Shown here one piece after another: positions 48,326 to 60,048 of a DNA stretch of 64,000 nucleotides. The stretch lies in assembly GCA_030248295.1 (NCBI GenBank), contig JASANH010001668.1:248001-312000 (forward strand), given 5' to 3'. The notes under the pieces were generated by a model. It made no database searches and was not told where the DNA came from. It was given only the letters and a program-made list of their open reading frames with translations. The DNA is from Mesodorylaimus sp. YZB2_4. Its lineage: Eukaryota > Nematoda > Enoplea > Dorylaimida > Dorylaimidae. Made by a program: the position numbers and the translations under genes. Positions within the stretch are counted from its first letter, which is position 1. Each line of letters begins with the position of its first letter.

Positions 48326-50016
48326 ACTTTTTATTAGCCTATTGTTATCGCTGACATTTAGGTGACCTTCCACAAAGGCGTTTATTCACTGCGACTTGAT
48401 AAAAAATGCAAAGGTCCAATGACAGATCAAATGCTAAAAAGCCCTACTCACTCTCCCATGGATTCAGCAAAAATGATTATAATACAGTGCATAGGGGCTT
48501 TTATCTCCTCCATTACAAATCATGCAGAACATTATTTTTATTGGAATCTGTGACTAGCGCGCCTTAGGCTAATGTCATATTGCTGACGTGGAGTAATAAA
48601 ATAGACATCAAGAACTATCACACTTTTGCAGCACAGACGTTTAGGGGGCGACATTCAAGTCCGCGCACAAGCACTTGCGAAGTTTGATGTCGACCAGGAA
48701 AAACTCAAAGCCCAAAAACGCAAAGACGGGTTTGACCCCCCCCCCCCCCCCCCTAGTGTTTGATATATCTGACTGAATGGCCATATTTACTGTCGTAATC
48801 AATGCGGCCAAATCGATCGACTGCACACCATTAACTCTTGCATATTTCTAATTTGAACAAAGCTAGTCAACTATACGATTGCTGGGTGTGACCTACAGCA
48901 GCCAATAGGAACTCGCCGTGTCTGAGCTAGCGGTCGCACTTGCAATTCATTCTCGGGAACTATTTGAACCTACTCCCGAGATCTGACTTCGATAATTGTT
49001 CTTCAAAGTGGGTCGCACTAGAAACTACAGAGAAACTCTAGAGAATCATTCTATTGATTCGCACAGGTTCCACCGGAAATGTTCCAGAAGTTTTCTGTTT
49101 TAAATTTCGCGCCAGATACTCTCTGGTGAGGAGCCATATACCCCGAGATTCACAGCGCGGATTTGTTTCGTGAGGCTTTTGTATCTTATAAAAAATACTT
49201 AATTCAAAAAATTGATGAGCCAGTTTTGCTTCAAAGCTTTGCCAGTTTTGTGTATCAAAATTCATGAGCATCATTAAAAAAAATTCTATTTGCAGGAACC
49301 TATTGTTTCGATGGCTTTTCCAGCGAAGCCTTACGAAAGCTCAGTGCTCAGAATCAGATCTGCTCAGATAAAGCTGACCTCGCAGTATCTTTAGCTATGA
49401 TGGCATGGATGCCAATGGCCGAATCGGATCAAATATGATTTGGATCTTGTGAAATGACTGTAATTTCTCTTTTCCAATCACAACCGCGTCACCATCTCTC
49501 AAAGGCTACTACATGGTAATCATTTTCATTATCGGGGTGCCATTTGGCGCAAGGTGCTCATCATGGACCTATTTTACGTGCTGATAAAGCAAGGCATGTA
49601 AATCCATGCTGCCTATAAGTAAAAGACACTATTGTCATGACTTTAAAGTTTTTAATAAAAACGGACATTTTTAATAGTAAGCCACCTACAGCAGAAACCT
49701 TCGTCCGACGGACACTATGTCAAAAATCTGAGTTATCCATGTTGTCTCCGGACTGAAAGAAAGATGAGAAGCTCACTCACTCGTTGTCGCTCATCCATGG
49801 TGTCGCTCGCTCAGGTTGTCGCTTACCACTGAGAACGCCATCGACACGAATACTGATCACATCATACTACAGAGTTGTCGGAGACAAGTTGTCCAATTGT
49901 TAGCTGTTTGCCTGCATTTAGCTGCTGCAGACACCACGATCTTGGACAAAAAAAGGAAAATCCGGACGGCCATTCTTTGGGTCGGATAGGATCAAATTTG
50001 ATCCACGAGCATGGAA
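48326..50016. other. Intergenic, poly-C run
   Basis: An 18-C run lies at 48,736-48,753, inside a segment resembling the poly-C repeat at 33.8 kb. No gene is supported. Confidence 0.4.
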
Positions 50017-50708
50017 ATCGAATTTTCGGAGAAAGTTTAATTGCATGCACTCCGCGCGCTTTTGCCTGTGATGCGCAGTATAGCAGAGTACTGTAACCAC
50101 AACGATTTTCATTAACATTGGTAAAAAATGGGTGGTAGCTTTCTTTTTCTTAGTTTCTTAGAGATTTTACAACGTACTTGATCTTATGGGTGATTTTCGA
50201 AAGAAAGTAGCGCTTTCGCTGAATATATGTTGGTCAACAATAATGCGGCATATGTTTACACTTGGTAACGCCCCCATCCTAGTGTTGGAACTGTAACGGC
50301 GCAATGCCAAGGAAATAAACTTTCAGGCAGTAAACTAAAAAGCAAATGTATTTATCTGCTAAAGCATGTAAGTACTGTATTTTTGTCGAAATTGTCCGTA
50401 GCGCATCAACACAAAGTTCGAACTAAAAAATTATATCCCGCTGTTTAAAATTACCCCTAGAATAAACAGAACAGTTGGGCTTGGAACTAAAAATTGTTAA
50501 TTTGTGGCATACTTTTTCAACTTTCGTGCTACTTTTATTCCATAAGATCGATTCTGCTTTTAAATCTCGAGGAAACTGAGAAAAAACAGTTCCAACAATT
50601 TTTTTACCAATGTTACTGAAAATCGTTGTGGTTACAGTACCCTGCTATCCCGCGCATCACAGGCACAAGCGAAGTGCGTGCAATTCAACTTTCTCCAAAA
50701 AATTCGAT
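50017..50708. mobile_element. Long inverted-repeat (foldback) element
   Basis: The left arm (about 50,017-50,130) is mirrored by the right arm (about 50,597-50,708) over some 110 bp. Shared blocks include GAGAAAGTT, TGCCTGTGATGCGC and TACTGTAACCACAACGATTTT. The 465-bp centre has no open frame. It looks like a non-autonomous DNA transposon or foldback element. Confidence 0.75.
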
Positions 50709-51239
50709 CTTCGCATTTTTTAAAATAATGATACGGATCTGAGCAAAATGAAGTATGCCAACCTCATTTTACATGGGGACTGCATATCACAGCACTCTCA
50801 CCGTCTTCAAGGTTACCCCCCGTTCTAGTATAGCTTTAAGCTTCCAACACTCTCGTTCAAGGTTTTTCCTAAAAAAACCCAAAAATCCAGTGCGTAAAAA
50901 CTAAAATTTTACTCTGCTCTAAGCGCTGACCACTGCTGACTAGTTGGCCAGGCGCCTTAAATATTTAGCATATAGCTTTCTTTTGCACAAAGGAACATGT
51001 TACAATTTTTCGTTTTCTAAATTTCGACTTAACGGTTGGCGATGTTCCCTTGTTAGTGTAATGAATGAGATGAGATCAATACTTTGCTTTCATGTCTCCT
51101 TTTCCCTGTTCATAATTATCGTTGCAAGTCATCTTCTCATTATTATTATTTGAGACCAGAGAAAACATGGATGACTCACAAGGGAACATCGCCAACCCTT
51201 AAGTCGGAAATTATAATCTGTTGACTGTTTTCATGTGTA

Positions 51240-51475
51240 AAAGAAGGCCTGCAAAATACCAGAGGCGTCTAGTCAACTGATGAGCAGTGAGTTTGATCAG
51301 CCTGCTGATCAGCAAACTCGTTTTGCGGGGTTTTGGTCTTCGAGTTTAACTCTCCAACACTCGGGCTATCCAGAATATTTTTAATTCCAGGACGTTAGAC
51401 GCTGACCAGTGCTGACATTAGCCAGACGCCTCTGATATTGTTCAGAGAGCTTTCTTTTTCACCTAGAAACAAATT
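51240..51475. mobile_element. MITE-like element, second copy
   Basis: The left end is CCTGCAAAATACCAGAGGCG and the right end is ACGCCTCTGATATTGTTCAG, inverted relatives of each other. It belongs to the family at 46,936-47,235. Confidence 0.6.
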
Positions 51476-51932
51476 ACGGTTTTTGGTCTCGTTAAGCTCG
51501 ACGCAGCGGATGGCAAGGTTGCCTTTACATTTTGCAAATTTTAGGAGTCAGACAACAAAAATATTAGTGAGGGGTAGAAACGTAGAGGAAATATCCGTTT
51601 TTATATAAAATTTCAAGTTATGTTAGAGTCATTTACAGTAACAAGCAGCATGGACCAGCATATACAAGTTATGTATGAGCAGCATGGATCCACTTTACTT
51701 TATCAGCTTGTAAAGTACAGTAGATCAATGATTAGCGGCGTGGCAAAGCCTCGAGAGGAGCGCTGCTTGTTGCCACGGCACCGTGATAACTTAAGTACTC
51801 TGTGTTTATCAGCGGGAGCGGGCTTTCGAAAATGGTAATGAGTTACTTGAGGGTTGAAAAATTTAAAAGTATTTCACATGATCCGATCCAATCCGACCCA
51901 ACCGTGACTCCTGAACACAAGAATGTTCTTAC

Positions 51933-52102
51933 CTCCGGGCTTGCAGCAATATCTTTTTACTTGAAATGTCTGTGAAAAAGGTGTCATTGAGGGACGCGGG
52001 AGAAAAATACTGTATTAGAAGCTTACTAGCTCTATTATTTAACATTTCTATTGCGAATGCAGCATGGCTTGGAAGAGCCAGTAAAATGAGAAAATACAAC
52101 AT
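51933..52102 (-). pseudogene. Array member O: exons 1-2 only, frameshifted
   Basis: Exon 1 (52102-52027) encodes a good signal peptide (MLYFLILLALPSHAAFAIE) and splices at A|GTAAGC as in D and E. Exon 2 (51969-51933) matches D's linker exon but is 37 nt against 39, so the frame is lost. No domain exon follows. The intron after exon 2 starts with the same sequence as D's, including the GATCC repeat. It is a truncated duplicate of the D/E type. Confidence 0.75.
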
Positions 52103-52544
52103 TTTGAGAAAGCTGAAAAATTACAGATATATGGGGCAATATTTCAACACATTCCGTTTTATGACTAGAAATATCAGTACCACGCGATTTTTCACAGGAA
52201 AAGTGTATCCACATAAATTTAATGGCACTAAGGTGATGGAAAAAGCTATGTTGGTAGCCGCCAAACGAGCTTCACCAAATCAAATTATTACATCAGTGAA
52301 ATAAAACACAAAAACCCATGAAAAGGTTTTTTGTTTCATTGATAATCTTATGTGAATCGTTCTTGTTGCATGAATCTCGAGCCACATGACTAGCCAACTT
52401 GCACGCAGTTAAAACGTCTCGTGGGAAGACAAAAACGTCTCGTGGAAGTAATAAGATCAGCGAATAGTAACCATATACTCATGCTGCGCTAAAAAAGGAA
52501 ATAATCCTGTACTTCAGCCTGTAATTTGCTCCCAGAGGCAAAAA

Positions 52545-52625
52545 AAGCTCTCTGTAAGATATCAGAGGCGCCTAGCCAACTGATCACCGATAGCGGCGGT
52601 CTAAAGTCCTGAGATTTTTAAAATT
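52545..52625. repeat. MITE end fragment
   Basis: It carries GATATCAGAGGCGCCTAGCC, then AACTGATCACCGATAGCGG, matching the ends of the MITE family at 46.9 and 51.2 kb. Only one end is seen. Confidence 0.5.
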
Positions 52626-52689
52626 TTTGTATGGTAAAGAGCCCTAGCGTTGAGAAAAGCAGGCAGGCTTCTTTTCTGCGTTCGTGGTC

Positions 52690-53752
52690 TGATTGCTCAG
52701 GTTTCAGGTTAAGGTTCAGGCTAATGATCCCAATGCCTTCCTTTGAGTGGGTTCTGACCAATAAGGTCCACCCGCCAGGGACAAAATGTTTTTTGGTCTT
52801 TATCATACTGTACATGCGCAATGTCAAGGTCGAACGTGAAAATGACAGCTTTACCACAAGGCGAGCCATTGTCACTCATGGTGCTCAATTAGACGTATGC
52901 GGCAAGCATAATACCGTCCTTTTGAATAAATATCTTTAATATGACTCGAAGTGCACATCAAGCGACACAGACCATCCAGATATTGGTCTATGAAATGTAC
53001 AATCCTGTGGCCACTGGAGGCCACGTCATGCTCGGGGGTGCATTTGGGACTTGAACTACGACTAACTTCACATGCACATTAGGGACAAAATCATGGTTGG
53101 GGAAACGACCAAGCGAAGGGGAATCGTCACAAGACCGCAGGAATATGGCCGCATCTAATTACCCGCGTCCTAATGCTCGCCCAGTGTCTTGCGGCCTAGT
53201 GTCGGTCGTCCGCTCGAAGTAGTTACATGGAACCCTGCATTTGTGGCTTGAGGGCTCATATTCATACTATCGATATCCTTGGATATTTAACATTAGCGTT
53301 CATTCGCCAAGGACAAATGCTTCTTGGTCTTTGGCTACGTACGCGATGACAAGGCGGAATGTGAATTTGGCGGCTTCCCCGAGGCAAATCATTATCACTC
53401 ATCTCAACCGCCTCATGCTCGAGTTATTGTTTGAAAATACAGCATACATGCCTGATCGTGAGGAGATAGAAGTATATCACCAGTTTACAGAAAATTTATC
53501 CTACACCAGACTACTTGGTAGCTAGTTGAACCGTTAATAGTACAAAGTGTGCGAGCACTTGCTTTGGCAGCTATACTTGACTTCAACCGACAGGACAGCA
53601 CTTTTGAGACTTGGTGTTTACTGGTTTGGTTTGAAGTGCTTTCTCACGCGTATCCGGGAAGCGCAAAATAACCCTTTTATATGAATATCTTCAATATGAC
53701 TCGAAGTGCAGATCAAGTGGCACAGAAAAGTTATCAATCATATTGATCACTT
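52690..53752. repeat. Duplicated flank of D, shared with E
   Basis: The stretch 52,930-53,752 matches 58,160-58,790 (for example TTACATGGAAMCCTGCATTT and GCGATGACAAGGCGGAATGT). A third partial copy lies at 52,690-52,980. So D and E were copied together with their 3' flanks. No coding frame is conserved. Confidence 0.7.
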
Positions 53753-54338
53753 CTAGCAACCGCCGACGCCCGGATAAGCCGCAGCATTTCCAATGCCTTT
53801 GAACTTATACCAGTACGGCGATGTCCAAGTATAAGCTGGCTGCGTGTAAGAATAACCTTGATTCTGGCAAATATGAAGTCTAACTGTGTAGTCGCTTTCA
53901 ATTACATTAAAGTAGTGGCAGCTGCCCTCTAAGCTCCAGTATCCATATATGGTATCATAAGGTGGTGTGCTTACCCAGCGCCAATTGGTATCGGAATTTG
54001 AACAGTATACATAAACCCATGCTGCAAAAGTACAGAGACCAAAATGGTTTCAACTCCTGAATCATGACGGATCGGATCGGATCTGGTCCCATTGGATCTG
54101 GTTTGATATCCGATCTGATCCGGCAAACCCCATCCGATCTAGCCGCGACTACTGAACACAAGAATAGTCTTACCTCCGCCGGCTTGCAGCAGTATCTCTT
54201 TACTTGAGCTGTCTATGAAAAGGTGTCATTGAGGAATAGATACCTGAATATTAGAAGCTTACTAGCTCTATCATAAAATATTTGTAGTGCGAATGCAGCG
54301 TGGCTTGCAAGAGACAGCAGAATTAGAAAATACAACAT
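53753..54338 (-). CDS. Secreted four-cysteine protein, array member D
   Basis: Exons 54338-54263, 54212-54174 and 54021-53753, both introns phase 1, give 127 aa. The signal peptide is MLYFLILLSLASHAAFALQ. The linker is SSSKEILLQAGG. The domain reads AWVYVYCSN, then YGYWSLEGSCHYFNV, then CQNQGYSYTQPAYTWTSPYW and a C-terminal GVGGC. The frame is open throughout. D is closest to E. Its second intron carries a GATCC repeat (54,061-54,145) that was present before the duplication that gave member O. No TATA box is evident. Function unknown. Confidence 0.75.
54061..54145. repeat. GATCC pentamer repeat in intron 2 of D
   Basis: GGATCGGATCGGATCTGG-type units with inverted counterparts. Its homologous place in member O (about 51,878-51,910) carries a shorter version. 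Confidence 0.55.
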
Positions 54339-54613
54339 GCTAAGAGAAAAACGTCAAAAAATTGCAGGAATGTGGAGCAATATTTCAACCTATGCAGCGC
54401 AATCGTTTTATGACTAGAAACTTCCACACCACGCTACCTTTTACAGAAAAAATGTGTTCACTTACAGGTAATGGAAAAAGCAAGGTCGCAGGTCGCTAGA
54501 TAAGCGTTATTAAATCAATGAAAAACACTAAAAACCCATAAAAAGTTTTTCCTGTTCCATTATTAATCTTATGTGAATCGTTCTTGTTGAATGAATCTCG
54601 AGCCACATGACTT

Positions 54614-55189
54614 GGAAACTTTTTTCCTTTTTTCAATTACGAAGTGCACACAATAAAGGGGAAAAGAGGTATATCCCAACACACAGAAAAATATCCTGAG
54701 CAAATGAGACAGCAGAATACATACGGCTCGACTAGCTGAGCACGGGTAGGATAGCAGTCTTTGAAGATCAGATGACGGTATCTGAGTTCGCCAATGTAGG
54801 GGCGATAGATTATTAGAACCCCTTTTCCAGTAGAGGGGTGAGAAAGTTCCCAATAAATTAGGTGGAATGTCCCCCCAGGAAAGGGGGGATTCATATCGAT
54901 ATTACTCATAAATCCATCAAAAGAAACCTCCGGCGAACCCGAAAGTTTGACATTGTATCGGTCTCGCACGAGTAAGTCTGATGGCGATTCGCAGGCTTTA
55001 CAGCCGGGCCCGTGTCTCACGCTGAATTGCTGGTACACGAAAAGTGGTGCTGGGCGAGAGGATACTGCTAATCAGCCACCCGTGGCGGAGTGGCGTAAGG
55101 GAGCTGTCCCCTGGTTAGTAGTAGTGGGGTCGAAATCGCAAACCTCTTTATCAAATTCGTCTGATCAAGAGGTTTGCGATTAAGAGGTG
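54614..55189. other. Intergenic, no gene seen
   Basis: A minus-strand frame at 54,637-55,038 is open but shows no domain. It may be upstream sequence of the LINE remnant that follows. Confidence 0.3.
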
Positions 55190-55700
55190 CGCCGTTGACT
55201 ATAAATATAATATTTTGCAGGCAACAGAATGTTGTTCAGTCGCTTCTGTACTTCCGCAGTGTACATCGGCTGGAAAAACCCAAAGAGCAAGTGATCGACT
55301 GTCCAGTTTACCTCCAGTAGCTTTGTTTCCTGAAACCATTTTCAAGAATGTCCTTCCATACTTTTTGCGACCATCTACATGTGATTAACGTATGTTCAAT
55401 CGTGTCGAACTCAGCACCGAAAGAATAACAATCAGCCGAGTCTAGTTGGCCCCATCGACAAGGCTTAGAGGGAGCTCCTAATTTCCGATGCAGTATTTTG
55501 AATTGAAACGGTCTATACTTGTTTGGTACTTTAAGCTACGTGGGTAGTCGTCAAACTCGTGGCCAAGGCCATCCCGCAACAGATGGATGTATAATAAACC
55601 ACCTAATCTGACCTGCTGGCGTCGATCGCCTGGCAATACATCACTTTTTTGCCCCTTTATAGTAAGGCCGCTTCCTGCTGTCGGAGGAAGCCGAGATGTC
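55190..55700 (-). mobile_element. Non-LTR retrotransposon 3' coding end
   Basis: The minus strand reads FKILHRKLGAPSKPCRWGQL in an edited frame, then DCYSFGAEFDTIEHTLITC and VWKDILENGF. The C-x-x-[FC]-G-x3-[ED]-T-x-x-H-x4-C pattern is the C-terminal zinc knuckle that follows many LINE reverse transcriptases. Stops and shifts break it, and the polymerase core is not seen. Confidence 0.6.
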
Positions 55701-56063
55701 CTCCTTGAAGTCCTCCAAGAAGCAGGTACCGCTGAGATTATTTGCATGTAACGAAAATACATCAAGGCGCCGCCCACTACGCCAGATAGTTCACACCATG
55801 GCCACGGTATTCCGAGTTTTCCTGCAGTCCCTCCATGTGCGAGTTACTGTAACCGCTCGTAATCAAGGACTTCACCTTCTCCTTTGGCAAGAGCTTGAGT
55901 AGATACTAGTAAACTTTTGTTTTTATCAGGATTTTCGTTTGGCTAGAACTTTATTTCAAAGATTGCCTGGAATTTATGCAAAAAGCGTTATGATTTATTG
56001 CTTCTGTTTGAAGACAGATTCAGCATGATAAGATGAGCTAAAGCCATCGATAGAAGCTTTTTC

Positions 56064-57080
56064 CTATCCGATACAAAATCCTCGCTCAATTGAACGATGC
56101 AAGTAATCGATTGGGAAATTCTCCCAAATATCCCTAATACGTTTAAACAAGTCTTCCGCGCTCTTAAATGTCTCCAAATAAATTTTCCTAGCGATATAAT
56201 CCCAAATATGTTCGATCGGGTTCATATCTGGCGATTGAGGCGGCCAATCGATCATAATTTTCAATTTTTCATTTTTTATCCATTTCTTTGTCCTCTTACT
56301 GACATGACACGGCGCATTGTTTTGTTGAAAGAGATATTGGCCATCAGGATGCAGATTTTCGATAGATGGAATCAGCTTTGTTCGTAAAATTCGTATGTAA
56401 TGGTCCGAATCGATCGATTCCTTTGCCTAATGAAACTCGCCAACACCATGGTAGCTGAAGGTACCCCAAACCATTACGCCCCCCCATCAGATTTAACAGG
56501 CGTTTGAAGACACTCATAGTTCAGCCTTTCATGCACCCCTGAGACACCGCTGTGGCTTGTCAGAAACCAAATTGAACCGACTTTCATCCGACCACAGGAC
56601 TTTCTTCCAAAAATCAGAATCCTTCCCCAAATACGTCGCTGCTCACTTCCTCCTTTTTCGTCGATTTGCCTTCGACAAAAGAGGTTTCTGAGCGCAAACA
56701 TAGCTGCCAATGCCAACTTCATGCAGCCGGCTCATGACTGTCTGCTAGGACACTCGAACTCCCGTTGATTCTTCAATTTCCTTGCTTAATTGAGTCAAGC
56801 TTTGTTTGCGATTCGACATGCCTTCCGTTTGATAACGTGATCGATGCGATCTGATGTCTTCCTGGGCCGACCAGTGGTAGTATTTCTTCTTCTTTTCACT
56901 GTCCCAGTTTCCTGCTAACGTTTCCGAATCCTCCCGACAGTTGATTGATTAATTTCGATCCCTTGATTTTTGTTCATTCGACGGCAATCTCACGGTTACT
57001 CAAACCTGTCTTTGCATAAGCAATAATTTTTGCCGCTCTTTCAGGCAAAAGTGTCTTTTTTTTCTCCAGTTTTACGCACT
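56064..57080 (-). mobile_element. Inactive Tc1/mariner-type element
   Basis: The C-terminal frame (56,264-56,064) reads DWPPQSPDMNPIEHIWDY, the third acidic catalytic block of Tc1 transposases. Just upstream, FQQNNAPCH stands where FQQDN is expected: the second catalytic Asp is Asn. Further upstream (56,720-56,560) VLWSDESRFN-like and helix-turn-helix parts are present but frameshifted. It is dead. Right-end sequence near 57,500 (GACTTTTGGAACGTAGTG) may be a terminal repeat. Confidence 0.8.
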
Positions 57081-58159
57081 GGGGCCCTAGAAGAAGTAAG
57101 AACACTAATAATCAGCCATCATACGTCCAAAAATTAAAAATATCGATTTTATCAAAAAAATCGATTACCCAATGATCAGAGTAATATTAGGTGATTTTTT
57201 TAAAGGGAATATTTTAAAATATGTCTCAACATCCAAGTCTTGCGCGAAAATTAACTTACATTGGTGTTTGTGAATGGAAATAAATGATTGATGAATACCA
57301 AAAAATTGATCAAATAATGGCGGGTTCGTAAAAGTCTTGACAATTTGGAAAACTAACGAAAATCAGAAATTTTTTTCATATCACACGAAAGAGGACAATT
57401 TTTTTAGCTGAAAGAATACACATGCATAGGCGTAAATCATGCAGGCGCAAAGGGAGGGTGCTTGAAATATCATGAATGTGGATTACGCACTGGTGGTGCA
57501 AGACTTTTGGAACGTAGTGTATATCAGCCATTCATTCTCAGAGAGTTAAAATTTATCCCCAAGTTGACCCCGGAATACCTGTTCTCAGTCCCAAGGGAAA
57601 GTTTACCTGCATAAATGTTGCCTCCTTGAGACCCGCCTGGAGGATAAAAGGCGCTTGTTAATAAGAATGTTTCTATTATTCCTTAAAAGAGCCCAAGCAA
57701 TATCCTCCGAGGTGAGAATATGTCCTCGGCTTTTCGAATACATGCATACATAAACACATACATACATACCTACCTACTTACATACAACGAGTACATACAT
57801 ATATGACGAGGGCACGTTTCTGCCCATAGAAGGATGACCAGTGGTGATTTTGAAAAGATTTTAGGTACACACCTTCCCCAACTAGTCCCTCATATCCACA
57901 CTAAATTTCATCGGTTCATATACAAAAAAACCGGGTCAGGATTTTCGCCCTCGCACCACCCAGTATGAGTGGAGCCCGGATAGATAGAGATGTTGGAAAT
58001 TCCTTGATCTTGAACTTGATCTTGTGTGAAGTTACACCACGATACGAAATTTCATCGCTTTATGACATGAGGCTGTTGAGATATCGTTGTTGGTGTGGCA
58101 CATGTACTACAGACGCTATCGCGCCCCCATGGATCCAGTGAGCAGAAAACCACCCTTTT
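57081..58159. other. Intergenic, (CATA)n tract
   Basis: It holds a degenerate CATA/CCTA microsatellite at about 57,745-57,800. A segment at 57,875-57,960 (CACTAAATTTCATCGGTTCA) resembles a dispersed repeat. No gene. Confidence 0.4.
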
Positions 58160-58790
58160 GAATAAATATCTTCGATATAACTCGAAGTGCACATCAAATG
58201 ACATCCAGCTATCTATCTTTTAAATGTACAATCATGTGGCCGCTGGAGACCACGTCATGTTTAAAGAAGTTACATGGAAACCTGCATTTGTGGCTTGATG
58301 GCTTGATGGCTACTATAGTTATCCTTGGATGCTAAACCCTCTTAGTGGGTTCATTCGCCAAGGATAAATGCCTCTTGGTCTTCCATTACATGCGCGATGA
58401 CAAGGCGGAATGTGGAAATAGCGGCTTTGCCCCAAGGCAAATCATTATCACTAATCTCAGGTGCCTCATGCTTGAATTTATGTTTTAAACACAGCATCCA
58501 TGCTTGAGGAAAAAGAAGCATATTATTAGTATACAGAATACTCCTTCTACGCTAGAATACCTGGAAGCTAGTTGGACCATTGGTAGTAAAAAGTGTGCGG
58601 ACAAGAAAGCTATACTTGTCTTTGGCGGGTAGGAAAGGGCTTTTTGGACTTGATGTTTACTGCTTTTAGGTCTTAGTGCTTTCTCACCATCAAGGAAGCA
58701 CAAAAACCATCTTTTTTAATGAATATCCTCAGTTTGACTCCAACTGCGCATCAAGCGGCACGGAACACCTACCAATCATATCGATTACTT

Positions 58791-59283
58791 CTAGCAATCG
58801 CCGATGCCAGGATAAGCCGTAAAATTTCCAATGCCTCTGAACTTATAGTAATATGGTGATGTCGAAGTATAAGCTGGCTGCGTGTAGGAATAACCACGTT
58901 TCTGGCAAAGATCTAGCCTGACTGCGTAGTCGCTTTCAAGTACATTGAAATAGTAGCAGCCCCTCTCAAAGCTCCAATATCCATATACGTAATGATAGGG
59001 GTCCTCTTTTAACCAGTCCCAATTCTTATTAGGCTTCGAGCAGTATACCCAAACCCATTCTGTAAAAGTACAGCAACAAAAATTGTTACAACTCCTGAAC
59101 ATAAAAATTGTCTTACCGTCGCCAGCTTGCAGCAATATCTCTCCAGTTGAAGTGTCTGTGAGAAAAAGATGTCATTGGGGTTTTTAGGAGATAAAAGTTG
59201 GGCTTACTAGTTCTATTATTGAACATTTCTAGTGTCAATGCAGCGTGGCTCGCAAGAGCCAGCAGAATCAGAAAAAACAACAT
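58791..59283 (-). CDS. Secreted four-cysteine protein, array member E
   Basis: Exons 59283-59208, 59155-59117 and 59059-58791, both introns phase 1, give 127 aa. The signal peptide is MLFFLILLALASHAALTLE. The first junction creates NTS, a possible glycosylation site; the linker is TSTGEILLQAGD. The domain reads EWVWVYCSK, then YGYWSFERGCYYFNV, then CQKRGYSYTQPAYTSTSPYY, ending PGIGDC. The introns are short (52-57 nt). The gene is compact and intact, the cleanest model in the array, and the sister of D. Function unknown. Confidence 0.82.
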
Positions 59284-59639
59284 TTTGAGAGAAAAGCTAA
59301 AAAGTTGCAGAAACAAGGAACAGTATTTCAACTTATGCAGCGCAATCCGTCTTCTGTCTAGAAACTTTCCCGCCACGCGACTTTTCATAGAAAAAATGTA
59401 TTCACATAATAAGGGTAATGGAAAAAGCATAGATAATAGTGGCCAAGTGGGCGTCACTAAATCAGATAATTAAAAATCAGTAAAAAAAAACACTAAAAGC
59501 CCTAAAAAAGCTTTTCTGTTCCATTGATGTGTATCGTTAAGCCTTAGCCGTAGCAATCCCCCTTTCCAGGTCAAAAATAAGGGAGACACAGTAAGATGCT
59601 GGAAAGATCTTATTCTCCCTGAGTCTTTTTCATGCCGTC

Positions 59640-59790
59640 CAACACTTTCTCCATTGCCAAACTATACAGCGCACTAGAGGGCTATGGAACACATCGTGAG
59701 GCGGGAGTCGAACTCTCCTCTGTAAGTGCGTACTCATCGTGAGAGACAGACGCCAATCGCTCAGGCCACCACCCAGGCCTGACGCTTTTT
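59640..59790 (-). repeat. tRNA-derived SINE, family 2
   Basis: It has GAGTTCGACTCCCGCCTCAC on the minus strand as B box, and the shared GCGCACTAGAGGGCTATGG block. It is related to the copies at 27.1 and 30.8 kb. Confidence 0.55.
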
Positions 59791-60048
59791 TTTACTTCAA
59801 AGAGAATGAAAAGCTAGAAATAAGAGTTTAATAAAATAAGTATGAAGCATTTGCTTTACTAGAAAATTGCATGAGCGAGAGAGTAAGCTGCTGAACTCGC
59901 AGCTTCAATTTCTTATGAATGCAACTGCGAAACACGGAAAGATCACAGAACATTCTGTTCTATTTATGCCTTCAATACAACCAGTATACCTCAAAGAGCA
60001 TGTCAGCCATGACCAAAAAGCTAACTAAAACTGGCATGGCACGCACGT

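Noticed and set aside
54637..55038. Independent protein-coding gene on the minus strand
   Set aside because: No domain, no splice support, and adjacent to a LINE remnant.
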